Positions 1 through 12,780 of a DNA stretch of 64,000 nt are shown here, one piece after another; the stretch's first letter is position 1, and every line of letters begins with the position of its first letter. The position numbers and the translations under genes were made by a program. Origin of the DNA: Plantago ovata (Eukaryota > Streptophyta > Magnoliopsida > Lamiales > Plantaginaceae); assembly GCA_028274465.1 (NCBI GenBank), contig CM051458.1, positions 26,117,566 through 26,181,565 on the forward strand, read 5' to 3'. The notes beneath the pieces are model-generated. The model searched no databases, had not been told where the DNA came from, and saw only the letters and a list, made by a program, of their open reading frames with translations.

Positions 1-188
1 ACCAATACAGCTCCAGGAATTCTATCGATCCAGACTGATACTTCGCCAACTATTCAAACTAATTCTCAGCCAATGCAACCCGGGGGGATGATTCCATCAT
101 TGATAATGCGGGATTTAAGGCTGTTTTTCCTAGAAGAGACAGGGGTCTACCTCGTCGTCTACCTCCTGCTAGGCCCTCCTCTTCTATC

Positions 189-419
189 ATGTCGAAGGTT
201 TTTGCTGCAACAAATAACCAGTTCACACCTTTAACTGGTTTGGAAGTTACGAATGATAGCGTCGTCTCACAAGTTGAAGCTCCTCTGGTCGATGGTCACA
301 CTTCTGATTGCGACTCTGAGGCCTCTCTGGATCCGGGAGATAATTCTGTAGTGCATGATTCTATCCGTGATTCTATGGCCTGGAAAAAGAACGCCGCTTG
401 CTGGCCAGAGCCAACATGA
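189..419 (+). pseudogene. possible LINE ORF1 remnant
   Basis: A 76-codon frame starts at an ATG and carries the segment NNQFTPLTGLE followed by an Asp/Ser-rich stretch. Plant LINE ORF1 proteins often have a short 'F-x-x-L' segment followed by acidic linker sequence, so an ORF1 remnant is possible. I see no zinc knuckle or RRM, and the link is weak. The frame stops just before the RNase H-tail-like frame, which suggests that most of ORF2 has been deleted between the two. Confidence 0.25.
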
Positions 420-601
420 CATTGCAGTTAAGCACTCTTGGGCTGATCTTATGGAAGCTGAGGAATGAGTTTGATTGTATTGTTGATCCGGTGGTTTGGG
501 CGTCTCCGGACACCCTCACTATCTTACGCAACGTTAACACTCAGGCACTCTTTTTCCCATTCATAGGTTTTCCCACTGGGTTTACTATGAATGGGTTTTA
601 A
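416..601 (+). pseudogene. C-terminal tail of LINE ORF2
   Basis: This short frame ends in TQALFFPFIGFPTGF and then a stop. The ending matches that of the RNase H-bearing minus-strand frames at 5916-6296, 9440-9913 and 12965-13438 (NAQALFFPPVGF). It is therefore the extreme C terminus of the LINE ORF2 polyprotein. The reverse transcriptase and the core of RNase H are missing. It is non-functional and useful only to assign the 1-755 segment to the LINE family. Confidence 0.45.
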
Positions 602-755
602 CGAGGCTCGTGGTTGCAACCAGGAATCGCTTTTCCTGGGTTTAGTTTTCTTGTTTACTTTATTGTTTTTCAGTCCGGTTGTGGACTTGAGCTTTGCTCA
701 TGACTCTTGTACTTTACTTTCTTTCATTTAATATACGTTCGGCATTCAAAAAAAA

Positions 756-3700
756 TCTACCTAAAGCAATAGAAAGTGAATGAATGAATCAATAGACAAC
801 TAATCTAGTTTGTCATGGTAATGGAAAGGTTAGTTTCAGCTATAGTACTTGTAGTTAGTTCTCTCCTATGTTGAGGAAAGGGATATCATAATGGAACACT
901 CTAAATAGCAATCTAACTAATCTAGTGATCTAGTTGTTGTTCTAGATAAAGGGAAGACATACAACTCATTCTTTACATGGGATTGTATCTTTCATCTACC
1001 TAAAGCAATAGAAAGTGAATGAATGAATCAATAGACAACTAATCTAGTTTGTAAGGGTAATGGAAAGGTTAGTTTCAACTATAGTACTTGTAGTTAGTTC
1101 TCTCCTATGTTTGAGGAAATGGATATCATAATGGAACACTCTAAATAGCAATCTAACTAATCTAGTGATCTAGTTGTTGTTCTCGATAAAGGGAAGACAT
1201 ACAACTCATTCTTTACATGGGATTGTATCTTTCATCTACCTAAAGCAATAGAAAGGGAATGAATGAATCAATAGACAACTAATCTTGTTTGTAAGGGTAC
1301 TGGAAAGGTTAGTTTCAACTACAGTACTTGTAGTTAGTTCTCTCCTATGTTTGAGGAAATGGATATCGTAATGGAACACTCTAAATAGCAATCTAACTAA
1401 TCTAGTGATCTAGTTGTTGTTCTAGATAAAGGGAAGACATAAAACTCATTCTTTACATGGGATTGTATCGTTCATCTACCTAAAGCAATAGAAAGTGAAT
1501 GAATGAATCAATAGACAACTAATCTAGTTTGTAAGGGTAATGGAAAGGTTAGTTTCATCTATAGTACTAGTAGTTAGTTCTCTCCTATGTTTGAGGAAAG
1601 GGATATCATAATGGAACACTCTAAATAGCAATATAACTAATCTCGTGATCTAGTTGTTGTTCTAGATAAAGGGAAGACATACAACTCATTCTTTACCTGG
1701 GATCGTATCTTCATCTACCTAAAGCAATAGAAAGTGAATGAATGAATCAATAGACAACTAATCTAGTTTGTAAGGGTAATGGAAAGGTTAATTTCCACAA
1801 CAGTACTTGTAGTTAGTTCTCTCCTATGTTTGAGGAAATGGATATCATAATGGAACACTCTAAATAGCAATCTAACTAATCTAGTGATCTAGTAGTTGTT
1901 CTATACATACAACTCATTCTTTACATGGCATTGTATCTTTCATCTACATAAAGCAATAGAAGTGGATGAATGAATCATCTAGTTAGTAAGCACAATAGAT
2001 AGGTTAGTTTTAATGGACTCTTTAACTTGCTCATTAAGGAAGCAAGGGAACTTCTTCGTTGGTTGTGTATATAACTCTAGTACTTGTAGTTAGTTCTCTC
2101 CTATGTTTGCGAAAGGGATATCATAACAGAACACTCTATATAGCATAACTAATCTAGTGATCTAGTTGCTGTTCTAGATAAAGGGAAGAGATACAACTCA
2201 TTCTTTACTTGGGATCGTATCTTCATCTACCTAAAGCAATAGAAAGTGAATGAATGAATCAATAGACAACTAATCTAGTTTTTAAGGGTATGGAAAGGTT
2301 AGTTTCAACTACAGTACTTGTAGTTAGTTCTCTCCTATGTTTGAGGAAAGGGATATCATAATGGAACACTCTAAATAGCAATATAACTAATCTCGTGATC
2401 TAGTTGTTGTTCTAGATAAAGGGAAGACATAAAACTCATTCTTTACCTGGGATCGTATCTTCATCTATCTAAAGCAATAGAAAGTGAATGAATGAATCAA
2501 TAGACAACTAATCTAGTTTGTAAGGGTAATGGAAAGGTTAGTTTCAACAACAGTACTTGTAGTTAGTTCTCTCCTATGTTTGAGGAAAGTTATATCATAA
2601 TGGAACACTCTAAATAGCAATATAACTAATCTAGTGATCTAGGTTTGTTCTAGATAAAGGGAAGACATACAACTCATTCTTTACATGGGATCGTATCTTC
2701 ATCTACCTAAAGCAATAGAAAGTGAATGAATGAATCAATAGACAACTAATCTAGTTTGTAAGGGTAATGGAAAGGTTAGTTTCAACTACAGTACTTGTAG
2801 TTAGTTCTCTCCTATGTTTGAGGAAATGGATATCGTAATGGAACACTCTAAATAGCAATCTAACTAATCTAGTGATCTAGTTGTTGTTCTAGATGAAGGG
2901 AAGACATACAACTCATTCTTTACATGGGATTGTATCGTTCATCTACCTAAAGCAATAGAAAGTGAATGAATGAATCAATAGACAACTAATCTAGTTTGTA
3001 AGGGTAATGGAAACGTTAGTTTCATCTATAGTACTTGTAGTTAGTTCCCTCCTATGTTTGAGGAAAGGGATATCATAATGGAACACTCTAAATAGCAATA
3101 TAACTAATCTCGTGATCTAGTTGTTGTTCTAGATAAAGGGAAGACATACAACTCATTCTTTACATGGGATCGTATCTTCATCTACCTAAAGCAATAGAAA
3201 GTGAATGAATGAATCAATAGACAACTAATCTAGTTTGTAAGGGTAATGGAAAGGTTAGTTTCAACAACAGTACTTGTAGTTAGTTCTCTCCTATGTTTGA
3301 GAAATGGATATCATAATGGAACACTCTAAATAGCAATCTAACTAATCTAGTGATCTAGTTGTTGTTCTAGATAAAGGGAAGACATATAACTCATTCTTTA
3401 CATGGGATTGTATCTTTCATCTACCTAAAGCAATAGAAAGTGAATGAATGAATCAATAAACAACTAATCAAGTTTGTAAGGGTAATGGAAAGGTTAGTTT
3501 CAGCTACAGTACTTGTAGTTAGTTCTCTCCTATGTTTGAGGAAATGGATATCATAATGGAACACTCTAAATAGCAATCTAACTAATCTAGTGATCTAGTA
3601 GTTGTTCTAGATAAAGGGAAGACATATAACTCATTCTTTACATGGATTGTATCGTTCATCTACCTAACCAATAGAAAGTGAATGAATGAATCAATAGACA

Positions 3701-5356
3701 ACTAATCTAGTTTGTAAGGGTAATGGAAAGGTTAGTTTCGTCTACAGTACTTGTAGTTAGTTCTCTCCTATGTTTGAGGAAATGGATATCGTAATGGAAC
3801 ACTCTAAATAGCAATCTAACTAATCTAGTGATCTAGTTGTTGTTCTATACATACAACTCATTCTTTACATGGCATTGTATCTTTCATCTACATAAAGCAA
3901 TATAAAGTGGATGAATGAATCATCTAGTTAGTAAGCACAATAGATAGGTTAGTTTTAATGGACTCTTTAACTTTCTCATTAAGGAAGCAAGGGAACTTCT
4001 TATTTGATTGTGTATATAACTCTAGACTTGTAGTTAGTTCTCTCCTATGTTTGCGGAAAGGGATATCATAACAGAACACTCTAAATAGCAATCTAACTAA
4101 TCAAGTGATCTAGTTGTTGTTCTAGATAAAGGGAAGACATACAACTCATTCTTTACATGGGATTGTATCTTTCATCTACCTAAAGCAATAGAAAGTGAAT
4201 GAATGAATCAATAGACAACTAATCTAGTTTGTAAGGGTAATGGAAAGGTTAGTTTCAGCTATAGTACTTGTAGTTAGTTCTCTCCTATGTTTGAGGAAAG
4301 GGATATCATAATGGAACACTCTAAATAGCAATATAACTAATCAAGTGATCTAGTTGTTGTTCTAGATAAAGGGAAGACATACAACTCATTCTTTACATGG
4401 GATTGTATCTTCATCTACCTAAAGCAATAGAAAGTGAATGAATGAATCAATAGACAACTAATCTAGTTTGTAAGGGTAATGGAAAGGTTAGTTTCAACTA
4501 CAGTACTTGTAGTTAGTTCTCTCCTATGTTTGAGGAAAGGGATATCATAATGGAACACTCTAAATAGCAATCTAACTAATCTAGTGATCTAGTTGTTGTT
4601 CTCGATAAAGGGAAGACATACAACTCATTCTTTACATGGGATTGTATCTTCATCTACCTAAAGCAATAGAAAGTGAATGAATGAATCAATAGACAACTAA
4701 TCTTGTTTGTAAGGGTAATGGAAAGGTTAGTTTCAACTACAGTACTTGTAGTTAGTTCTCTCCTATGTTTGAGGAAATGGATATCGTAATGGAACACTCT
4801 AAATAGCAATCTAACTAATCTAGTGATCTAGTTGTTGTTCTAGATAAAGGGAAGACATAAAACTCATTCTTTACATGGGATTGTATCGTTCATCTACCTA
4901 AAGCAATAGAAAGTGAATGAATGAATCAATAGACAACTAATCTAGTTTGTAAGGGTAATGGAAAGGTTAGTTTCATCTATAGTACTAGTAGTTAGTTCTC
5001 TCCTATGTTTGAGGAAAGGGATATCATAATGGAACACTCTAAATAGCAATATAACTAATCTCGTGATCTAGTTGTTGTTCTAGATAAAGGGAAGACATAC
5101 AACTCATTCTTTACCTGGGATCGTATCTTCATCTACCTAAAGCAATAGAAAGTGAATGAATGAATCAATAGACAACTAATCTAGTTTGTAAGGGTAATGG
5201 AAAGGTTAATTTCAACAACAGTACTTGTAGTTAGTTCTCTCCTATGTTTGAGGAAATGGATATCATAATGGAACACTCTAAATAGCAATCTAACTAATCT
5301 AGTGATCTAGTAGTTGTTCTATACATACAACTCATTCTTTACATGGCATTGTACCT
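756..5356 (+). repeat. 240-bp satellite array, irregular proximal block
   Basis: Tandem monomers of about 240 bp: the anchor TTCATCTACC recurs at 991, 1231 and 1471. Conserved words include GAATGAATGAATCAATAG, TTAGTTCTCTCCTATG and TAACTAATCTAGTGATCTAG. Longer variant monomers with GGCATTGTA...CTACATAAAGC occur at 1939 and 3883, and a third at 5357 starts the next block. The variant spacing here is 1,944 and 1,474 bp, so the higher-order period is not yet regular, unlike the block that follows. There is no coding potential. Confidence 0.95.
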
Positions 5357-5731
5357 TTCATCTACATAAAGCAATAGAAAGTGGATGAATGAATCATCTA
5401 GTTAGTAAGCACAATAGATAGGTTAGTTTTAATGGACTCTTTAACTTGCTCATTAAGGAAGCAAGGGAACTTCTTCGTTGGTTGTGTATATAACTCTAGT
5501 ACTTGTAGTTAGTTCTCTCCTATGTTTGCGGAAAGGGATATCATAACAGAACACTCTATATAGCATAACTAATCTAGTGATCTAGTTGCTGTTCTAGATA
5601 AAGGGAAGAGATACAACTCATTCTTTACTTGGGATCGTATCTTCATCTACCTAAAGCAATAGAAAGTGAATGAATGAATCAATAAACAACTAATCTAGTT
5701 TGTAAGGGTAATGGAAAGGTTAGTTTCAACT

Positions 5732-6332
5732 ACAGTACTTGTAGTTTTTTTGAATGAATAAAGCATATATTGAAAAAAGTTGAAAAGTACAAAACGTTTA
5801 TGTAGAAGCAATAACAAAAAGCCACACACGGCTTAAGTGAAAAAGATGACAAAGCAAAACTAAAACCCAGGGAAAGTGATCCCTGGTTGCAGCCGCGGGC
5901 CTCGTTAAAACCCACCTATAGTAAAACCCTGTGGGAAAAACCTACAGGTGGGAAAAAGAGTGCCTGAGCGTTAAAGCTGCATGATCCTATAGTAAGGCTG
6001 CCCGGACATATCTCTGGCAACCTGAGGAGCAATAACATCGAGCTGGTGGAGCCATACACCATGCGAGTGATAGTTAGAAGAGTGTCCGCCACCCCATTCC
6101 CTTCACGGTAGATGTGTGAGACTTTGAACTCCAAAGTAAGAAGGAGATCCAGAACTCGTAGCCATCGATTCCTAAACTTCCAAGGAACAGTTGTGGAACG
6201 AGACTGAAAAAGGCCCTCCACGTAGGTAGAATCCGTCTCAAGCCAAAGACGATACCAACCCTGTTGGCAAGCCAGCTCCACGCCAGTCGTAGCCATCGAT
6301 TCCTAAACTTCCAAGGAACAGTACTTGTAGTT
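5732..6332 (-). mobile_element. LINE insertion copy 1 with 15-bp target duplication
   Basis: A 571-bp 5'-truncated LINE on the minus strand, flanked by perfect 15-bp copies of ACAGTACTTGTAGTT (5732-5746 and 6318-6332), interrupts a satellite monomer. Its minus-strand 3' end is an A-run next to the target duplication, as expected of target-primed reverse transcription. The 5' end carries a 36-bp direct repeat (6156-6191 and 6287-6322). Compared with copies 2 and 3 it lacks one base in the GTTAGAA(A)GAG tract, which shifts its frame. Confidence 0.88.
5916..6296 (-). pseudogene. LINE RNase H domain fragment (copy 1)
   Basis: The frame includes LETDSTYV, VPWKFRNRWLRVL and HIYREGNGVADTL. This is the usual C-terminal part of plant LINE RNase H: the acidic ETDS strand, the W-x-x-RNRW helix, and the final H-x-x-REGN-x-x-AD motif. 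The domain is cut at its N terminus and follows no reverse transcriptase. A 1-bp deletion near 6085 moves the tail into another frame. Not functional. Confidence 0.75.
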
Positions 6333-7411
6333 AGTTCTCTCCTATGTTTGCGGAAAGGGATATCATAACAGAACACTCTATATAGCAAAACTAATCAAGT
6401 GATCTAGTTGTTGTTCTAGATAAAGGGAAGACATACAACTCATTCTTTACATGGGATTGTACCGTTCATCTACCTAAAGCAATAGAAAGTGAATGAATGA
6501 ATCAATAGACACCTAATCTAGTTTGTAAGGGTAATGGAAAGGTTAGTTTAGTCTATTGTACTTGTAGTTAGTTCTCTCCTATGTTTGAGGAAAGGGATAT
6601 CATAATGGAACACTCTAAATAGCAATATAACTAATCTAGTGATCTAGTTGTTGTTCTAGATAAAGGGAAGACATACAACTCATTCTTTACATGGGATCGT
6701 ATCTTCATCTACCTAAAGCAATAGAAAGTGAATGAATGAATCAATAGACAACTAATCGAGTTTGTAAGGGTAATGGAAAGGTTAGTTTCAACTACAGTAC
6801 TTGTAGTTAGTTCTCTCCTATGTTTGAGGAAATGGATATCGTAATGGAACACTCTAAATAGCAATCTAACTAATCTAGTGATCTAGTTGTTGTTCTAGAT
6901 AAAGGGAAGACATAAAACTCATTCTTTACATGGGATTGTATCGTTCATCTACCTAAAGCAATAGAAAGTGAATGAATGAATCAATAGACAACTAATCTAG
7001 TTTGTAAGGGTAATGGAAAGGTTAGTTTCATCTATAGTACTAGTAGTTAGTTCTCTCCTATGTTTGAGGAAAGGGATATCATAATGGAACACTCTAAATA
7101 GCAATATAACTAATCTCGTGATCTAGTTGTTGTTCTAGATAAAGGGAAGACATACAACTCATTCTTTACCTGGGATCGTATCTTCATCTACCTAAAGCAA
7201 TAGAAAGTGAATGAATGAATCAATAGACAACTAATCTAGTTTGTAAGGGTAATGGAAAGGTTAATTTCAACAACAGTACTTCTAGTTAGTTCTCTCCTAT
7301 GTTTGAGGAAATGGATATCATAATGGAACACTCTAAATAGCAATCTAACTAATCTAGTGATCTAGTAGTTGTTCTATACATACAACTCATTCTTTACATG
7401 GCATTGTATCT

Positions 7412-8880
7412 TTCATCTACATAAAGCAATAGAAAGTGGATGAATGAATCATCTAGTTAGTAAGCACAATAGATAGGTTAGTTTTAATGGACTCTTTAAC
7501 TTGCTCATTAAGGAAGCAAGGGAACTTCTTCGTTGGTTGTGTATATAACTCTAGTACTTGTAGTTAGTTCTCTCCTATGTTTGCGGAAAGGGATATCATA
7601 ACAGAACACTCTATATAGCATAACTAATCTACTGATCTAGTTGCTGTTCTAGATAAAGGGAAGACATACAACTCATTCTTTACTTGGGATCGTATCTTCA
7701 TCTACCTAAAGCAATAGAAAGTGAATGAATGAATCAATAAACAACTAATCTAGTTTGTAAGGGTAATGGAAAGGTTAGTTTCAACTACAGTACTTGTAGT
7801 TAGTTCTCTCCTATGTTTGCGGAAAGGGATATCATAACAGAACACTCTATATAGCAAAACTAATCAAGTGATCTAGTTGTTGTTCTAGATAAAGGGAAGA
7901 CATACAACTCATTCTTTACATGGGATTGTACCGTTCATCTACCTAAAGCAATAGAAAGTGAATGAATGAATCAATAGACAACTAATCTAGTTTGTAAGGG
8001 TAATGGAAAGGTTAGTTTAGTCTATTGTACTTGTAGTTAGTTCTCTCCTATGTTTGAGGAAAGGGATATCATAATGGAACACTCTAAATAGCAATATAAC
8101 TAATCTAGTGATCTAGTTGTTGTTCTAGATAAAGGGAAGACATACAACTCATTCTTTACATGGGATCGTATCTTCATCTACCTAAAGCAATAGAAAGTGA
8201 ATGAATGAATCAATAGACAACTAATCGAGTTTGTAAGGGTAATGGAAAGGTTAGTTTCAACTACAGTACTTGTAGTTAGTTCTCTCCTATGTTTGAGGAA
8301 ATGGATATCGTAATGGAACACTCTAAATAGCAATCTAACTAATCTAGTGATCTAGTTGTTGTTCTAGATAAAGGGAAGACATAAAACTCATTCTTTACAT
8401 GGGATTGTATCGTTCATCTACCTAAAGCAATAGAAAGTGAATGAATGAATCAATAGACAACTAATCTAGTTTGTAAGGGTAATGGAAAGGTTAGTTTCAT
8501 CTATAGTACTAGTAGTTAGTTCTCTCCTATGTTTGAGGAAAGGGATATCATAATGGAACACTCTAAATAGCAATATAACTAATCTCGTGATCTAGTTGTT
8601 GTTCTAGATAAAGGGAAGACATACAACTCATTCTTTACCTGGGATCGTATCTTCATCTACCTAAAGCAATAGAAAGTGAATGAATGAATCAATAGACAAC
8701 TAATCTAGTTTGTAAGGGTAATGGAAAGGTTAATTTCAACAACAGTACTTGTAGTTAGTTCTCTCCTATGTTTGAGGAAATGGATATCATAATGGAACAC
8801 TCTAAATAGCAATCTAACTAATCTAGTGATCTAGTAGTTGTTCTATACATACAACTCATTCTTTACATGGCATTGTACCT
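7412..8880 (+). repeat. HOR unit 2 (LINE-free, 1,469 bp)
   Basis: Six monomers with measured starts at 7412, 7697, 7934, 8173, 8413 and 8652, giving lengths 285, 237, 239, 240, 239 and 229 bp. The first is the long variant. This unit shows the ancestral state without the LINE: the target ACAGTACTTGTAGTT is intact and continues as AGTTCTCTCC. Confidence 0.9.
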
Positions 8881-9255
8881 TTCATCTACATAAAGCAATA
8901 GAAAGTGGATGAATGAATCATCTAGTTAGTAAGCACAATAGATAGGTTAGTTTTAATGGACTCTTTAACTTGCTCATTAAGGAAGCAAGGGAACTTCTTC
9001 GTTGGTTGTGTATATAACTCTAGTACTTGTAGTTAGTTCTCTCCTATGTTTGCGGAAAGGGATATCATAACAGAACACTCTATATAGCATAACTAATCTA
9101 GTGATCTAGTTGCTGTTCTAGATAAAGGGAAGAGATACAACTCATTCTTTACTTGGGATCGTATCTTCATCTACCTAAAGCAATAGAAAGTGAATGAATG
9201 AATCAATAAACAACTAATCTAGTTTGTAAGGGTAATGGAAAGGTTAGTTTCAACT

Positions 9256-9857
9256 ACAGTACTTGTAGTTTTTTTGAATGAATAAAGCATATATTGAAAA
9301 AAGTTGAAAAGTACAAAACGTTTATGTAGTAGCAATAACAAAAAGCCACACACGGCTTAAGTGAAAAAGATGACAAAGCAAAACTAAAACCCAGGGAAAG
9401 TGATCCCTGGTTGCAGCCGCGGGCCTCGTTAAAACCCACCTATAGTAAAACCCTGTGGGAAAAACCTACAGGTGGGAAAAAGAGTGCCTGAGCGTTAAAG
9501 CTGCATGATCCTATAGTAAGGCTGCCCGGACATATCTCTGGCAACCTGAGGAGCAATAACATCGAGCTGGTGGAGCCATACACCATGCGAGTGATAGTTA
9601 GAAAGAGTGTCCGCCACCCCATTCCCTTCACGGTAGATGTGTGAGACTTTGAACTCCAAAGTAAGAAGGAGATCCAGAACTCGTAGCCATCGATTCCTAA
9701 ACTTCCAAGGAACAGTTGTGGAACGAGACTGAAAAAGGCCCTCCACGTAGGTAGAATCCGTCTCAAGCCAAAGACGATACCAACCCTGTTGGCAAGCCAG
9801 CTCCACGCCAGTCGTAGCCATCGATTCCTAAACTTCCAAGGAACAGTACTTGTAGTT
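9256..9857 (-). mobile_element. LINE insertion copy 2 with 15-bp target duplication
   Basis: 572-bp LINE on the minus strand between 15-bp target duplications at 9256-9270 and 9843-9857. It is nearly identical to copy 1, at a distance of 3,524 bp, and has the same internal 36-bp duplication at its 5' end. Identical breakpoints show it arose by DNA amplification, not by a new insertion. Confidence 0.88.
9495..9821 (-). pseudogene. LINE RNase H domain fragment (copy 2)
   Basis: Carries ETDSTYVEGLF, VPWKFRNRWLRV and HIYREGNGVADTL, the C-terminal half of a LINE-type RNase H, then a short linker before a stop. It uses a longer frame than copy 1 because the A-tract near 9603 is one base longer. 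The first acidic residue and the preceding reverse transcriptase are absent, so no activity is expected. Confidence 0.75.
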
Positions 9858-10936
9858 AGTTCTCTCCTATGTTTGCGGAAAGGGATATCATAACAGAACA
9901 CTCTATATAGCAAAACTAATCAAGTGATCTAGTTGTTGTTCTAGATAAAGGGAAGACATACAACTCATTCTTTACATGGGATTGTACCGTTCATCTACCT
10001 AAAGCAATAGAAAGTGAATGAATGAATCAATAGACACCTAATCTAGTTTGTAAGGGTAATGGAAAGGTTAGTTTAGTCTATTGTACTTGTAGTTAGTTCT
10101 CTCCTATGTTTGAGGAAAGGGATATCATAATGGAACACTCTAAATAGCAATATAACTAATCTAGTGATCTAGTTGTTGTTCTAGATAAAGGGAAGACATA
10201 CAACTCATTCTTTACATGGGATCGTATCTTCATCTACCTAAAGCAATAGAAAGTGAATGAATGAATCAATAGACAACTAATCGAGTTTGTAAGGGTAATG
10301 GAAAGGTTAGTTTCAACTACAGTACTTGTAGTTAGTTCTCTCCTATGTTTGAGGAAATGGATATCGTAATGGAACACTCTAAATAGAAATCTAACTAATC
10401 TAGTGATCTAGTTGTTGTTCTAGATAAAGGGAAGACATAAAACTCATTCTTTACATGGGATTGTATCGTTCATCTACCTAAAGCAATAGAAAGTGAATGA
10501 ATGAATCAATAGACAACTAATCTAGTTTGTAAGGGTAATGGAAAGGTTAGTTTCATCTATAGTACTAGTAGTTAGTTCTCTCCTATGTTTGAGGAAAGGG
10601 ATATCATAATGGAACACTCTAAATAGCAATATAACTAATCTCGTGATCTAGTTGTTGTTCTAGATAAAGGGAAGACATACAACTCATTCTTTACCTGGGA
10701 TCGTATCTTCATCTACCTAAAGCAATAGAAAGTGAATGAATGAATCAATAGACAACTAATCTAGTTTGTAAGGGTAATGGAAAGGTTAATTTCAACAACA
10801 GTACTTCTAGTTAGTTCTCTCCTATGTTTGAGGAAATGGATATCATAATGGAACACTCTAAATAGCAATCTAACTAATCTAGTGATCTAGTAGTTGTTCT
10901 ATACATACAACTCATTCTTTACATGGCATTGTATCT

Positions 10937-12405
10937 TTCATCTACATAAAGCAATAGAAAGTGGATGAATGAATCATCTAGTTAGTAAGCACAATAGATA
11001 GGTTAGTTTTAATGGACTCTTTAACTTGCTCATTAAGGAAGCAAGGGAACTTCTTCGTTGGTTGTGTATATAACTCTAGTACTTGTAGTTAGTTCTCTCC
11101 TATGTTTGCGGAAAGGGATATCATAACAGAACACTCTATATAGCATAACTAATCTAGTGATCTAGTTGCTGTTCTAGATAAAGGGAAGACATACAACTCA
11201 TTCTTTACTTGGGATCGTATCTTCATCTACCTAAAGCAATAGAAAGTGAATGAATGAATCAATAAACAACTAATCTAGTTTGTAAGGGTAATGGAAAGGT
11301 TAGTTTCAACTACAGTACTTGTAGTTAGTTCTCTCCTATGTTTGCGGAAAGGGATATCATAACAGAACACTCTATATAGCAAAACTAATCAAGTGATCTA
11401 GTTGTTGTTCTAGATAAAGGGAAGACATACAACTCATTCTTTACATGGGATTGTACCGTTCATCTACCTAAAGCAATAGAAAGTGAATGAATGAATCAAT
11501 AGACAACTAATCTAGTTTGTAAGGGTAATGGAAAGGTTAGTTTAGTCTATTGTACTTGTAGTTAGTTCTCTCCTATGTTTGAGGAAAGGGATATCATAAT
11601 GGAACACTCTAAATAGCAATATAACTAATCTAGTGATCTAGTTGTTGTTCTAGATAAAGGGAAGACATACAACTCATTCTTTACATGGGATCGTATCTTC
11701 ATCTACCTAAAGCAATAGAAAGTGAATGAATGAATCAATAGACAACTAATCGAGTTTGTAAGGGTAATGGAAAGGTTAGTTTCAACTACAGTACTTGTAG
11801 TTAGTTCTCTCCTATGTTTGAGGAAATGGATATCGTAATGGAACACTCTAAATAGCAATCTAACTAATCTAGTGATCTAGTTGTTGTTCTAGATAAAGGG
11901 AAGACATAAAACTCATTCTTTACATGGGATTGTATCGTTCATCTACCTAAAGCAATAGAAAGTGAATGAATGAATCAATAGACAACTAATCTAGTTTGTA
12001 AGGGTAATGGAAAGGTTAGTTTCATCTATAGTACTAGTAGTTAGTTCTCTCCTATGTTTGAGGAAAGGGATATCATAATGGAACACTCTAAATAGCAATA
12101 TAACTAATCTCGTGATCTAGTTGTTGTTCTAGATAAAGGGAAGACATACAACTCATTCTTTACCTGGGATCGTATCTTCATCTACCTAAAGCAATAGAAA
12201 GTGAATGAATGAATCAATAGACAACTAATCTAGTTTGTAAGGGTAATGGAAAGGTTAATTTCAACAACAGTACTTGTAGTTAGTTCTCTCCTATGTTTGA
12301 GGAAATGGATATCATAATGGAACACTCTAAATAGCAATCTAACTAATCTAGTGATCTAGTAGTTGTTCTATACATACAACTCATTCTTTACATGGCATTG
12401 TACCT
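10937..12405 (+). repeat. HOR unit 4 (LINE-free, 1,469 bp)
   Basis: Same six-monomer order and the same length as unit 2. The start-to-start distance from unit 2 is 3,525 bp, equal to the LINE-plus/LINE-minus dimer. Confidence 0.9.
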
Positions 12406-12780
12406 TTCATCTACATAAAGCAATAGAAAGTGGATGAATGAATCATCTAGTTAGTAAGCACAATAGATAGGTTAGTTTTAATGGACTCTTTAACTTGCTC
12501 ATTAAGGAAGCAAGGGAACTTCTTCGTTGGTTGTGTATATAACTCTAGTACTTGTAGTTAGTTCTCTCCTATGTTTGCGGAAAGGGATATCATAACAGAA
12601 CACTCTATATAGCATAACTAATCTAGTGATCTAGTTGCTGTTCTAGATAAAGGGAAGAGATACAACTCATTCTTTACTTGGGATCGTATCTTCATCTACC
12701 TAAAGCAATAGAAAGTGAATGAATGAATCAATAAACAACTAATCTAGTTTGTAAGGGTAATGGAAAGGTTAGTTTCAACT

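Larger units (their letters stand above)
1..755 (+). mobile_element. LINE (non-LTR retrotransposon) 3' end, decayed
   Basis: This is the 3' part of a LINE, read on the plus strand. It ends in a short poly(A) run (748-755) directly abutting the satellite. The last coding stretch ends in ALFFPFIGF and is followed by a 3' UTR (GTGGTTGCAACCAGG, then a pyrimidine-rich tail). The same order, with ALFFPPVGF and a matching 3' UTR, is seen in the minus-strand LINE insertions inside the satellite, so they are one family or close relatives. The 5' limit is outside the window. No full reverse transcriptase is visible, so this is a truncated or internally deleted copy. Confidence 0.65.
5357..7411 (+). repeat. 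HOR unit 1 (LINE-containing, 2,055 bp)
   Basis: Starts at the variant monomer (TTCATCTACATAAAGC), the only monomer type with the 'ATGGACTCTTTAACTTGC' segment. It holds six satellite monomers plus the LINE insertion at 5747-6317. Without the insertion and its duplicated target it equals the 1,469-bp LINE-free unit to within 1 bp. Confidence 0.9.
8881..10936 (+). repeat. HOR unit 3 (LINE-containing, 2,056 bp)
   Basis: Begins at the variant monomer and has the same order of monomers as unit 1, with a LINE at the identical internal position (9271-9842). Monomer-specific substitutions (for example ACACCTAATC and AGTCTATTGTAC after the LINE) are shared with units 1 and 5, so these are copies of one event. 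Confidence 0.9.
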
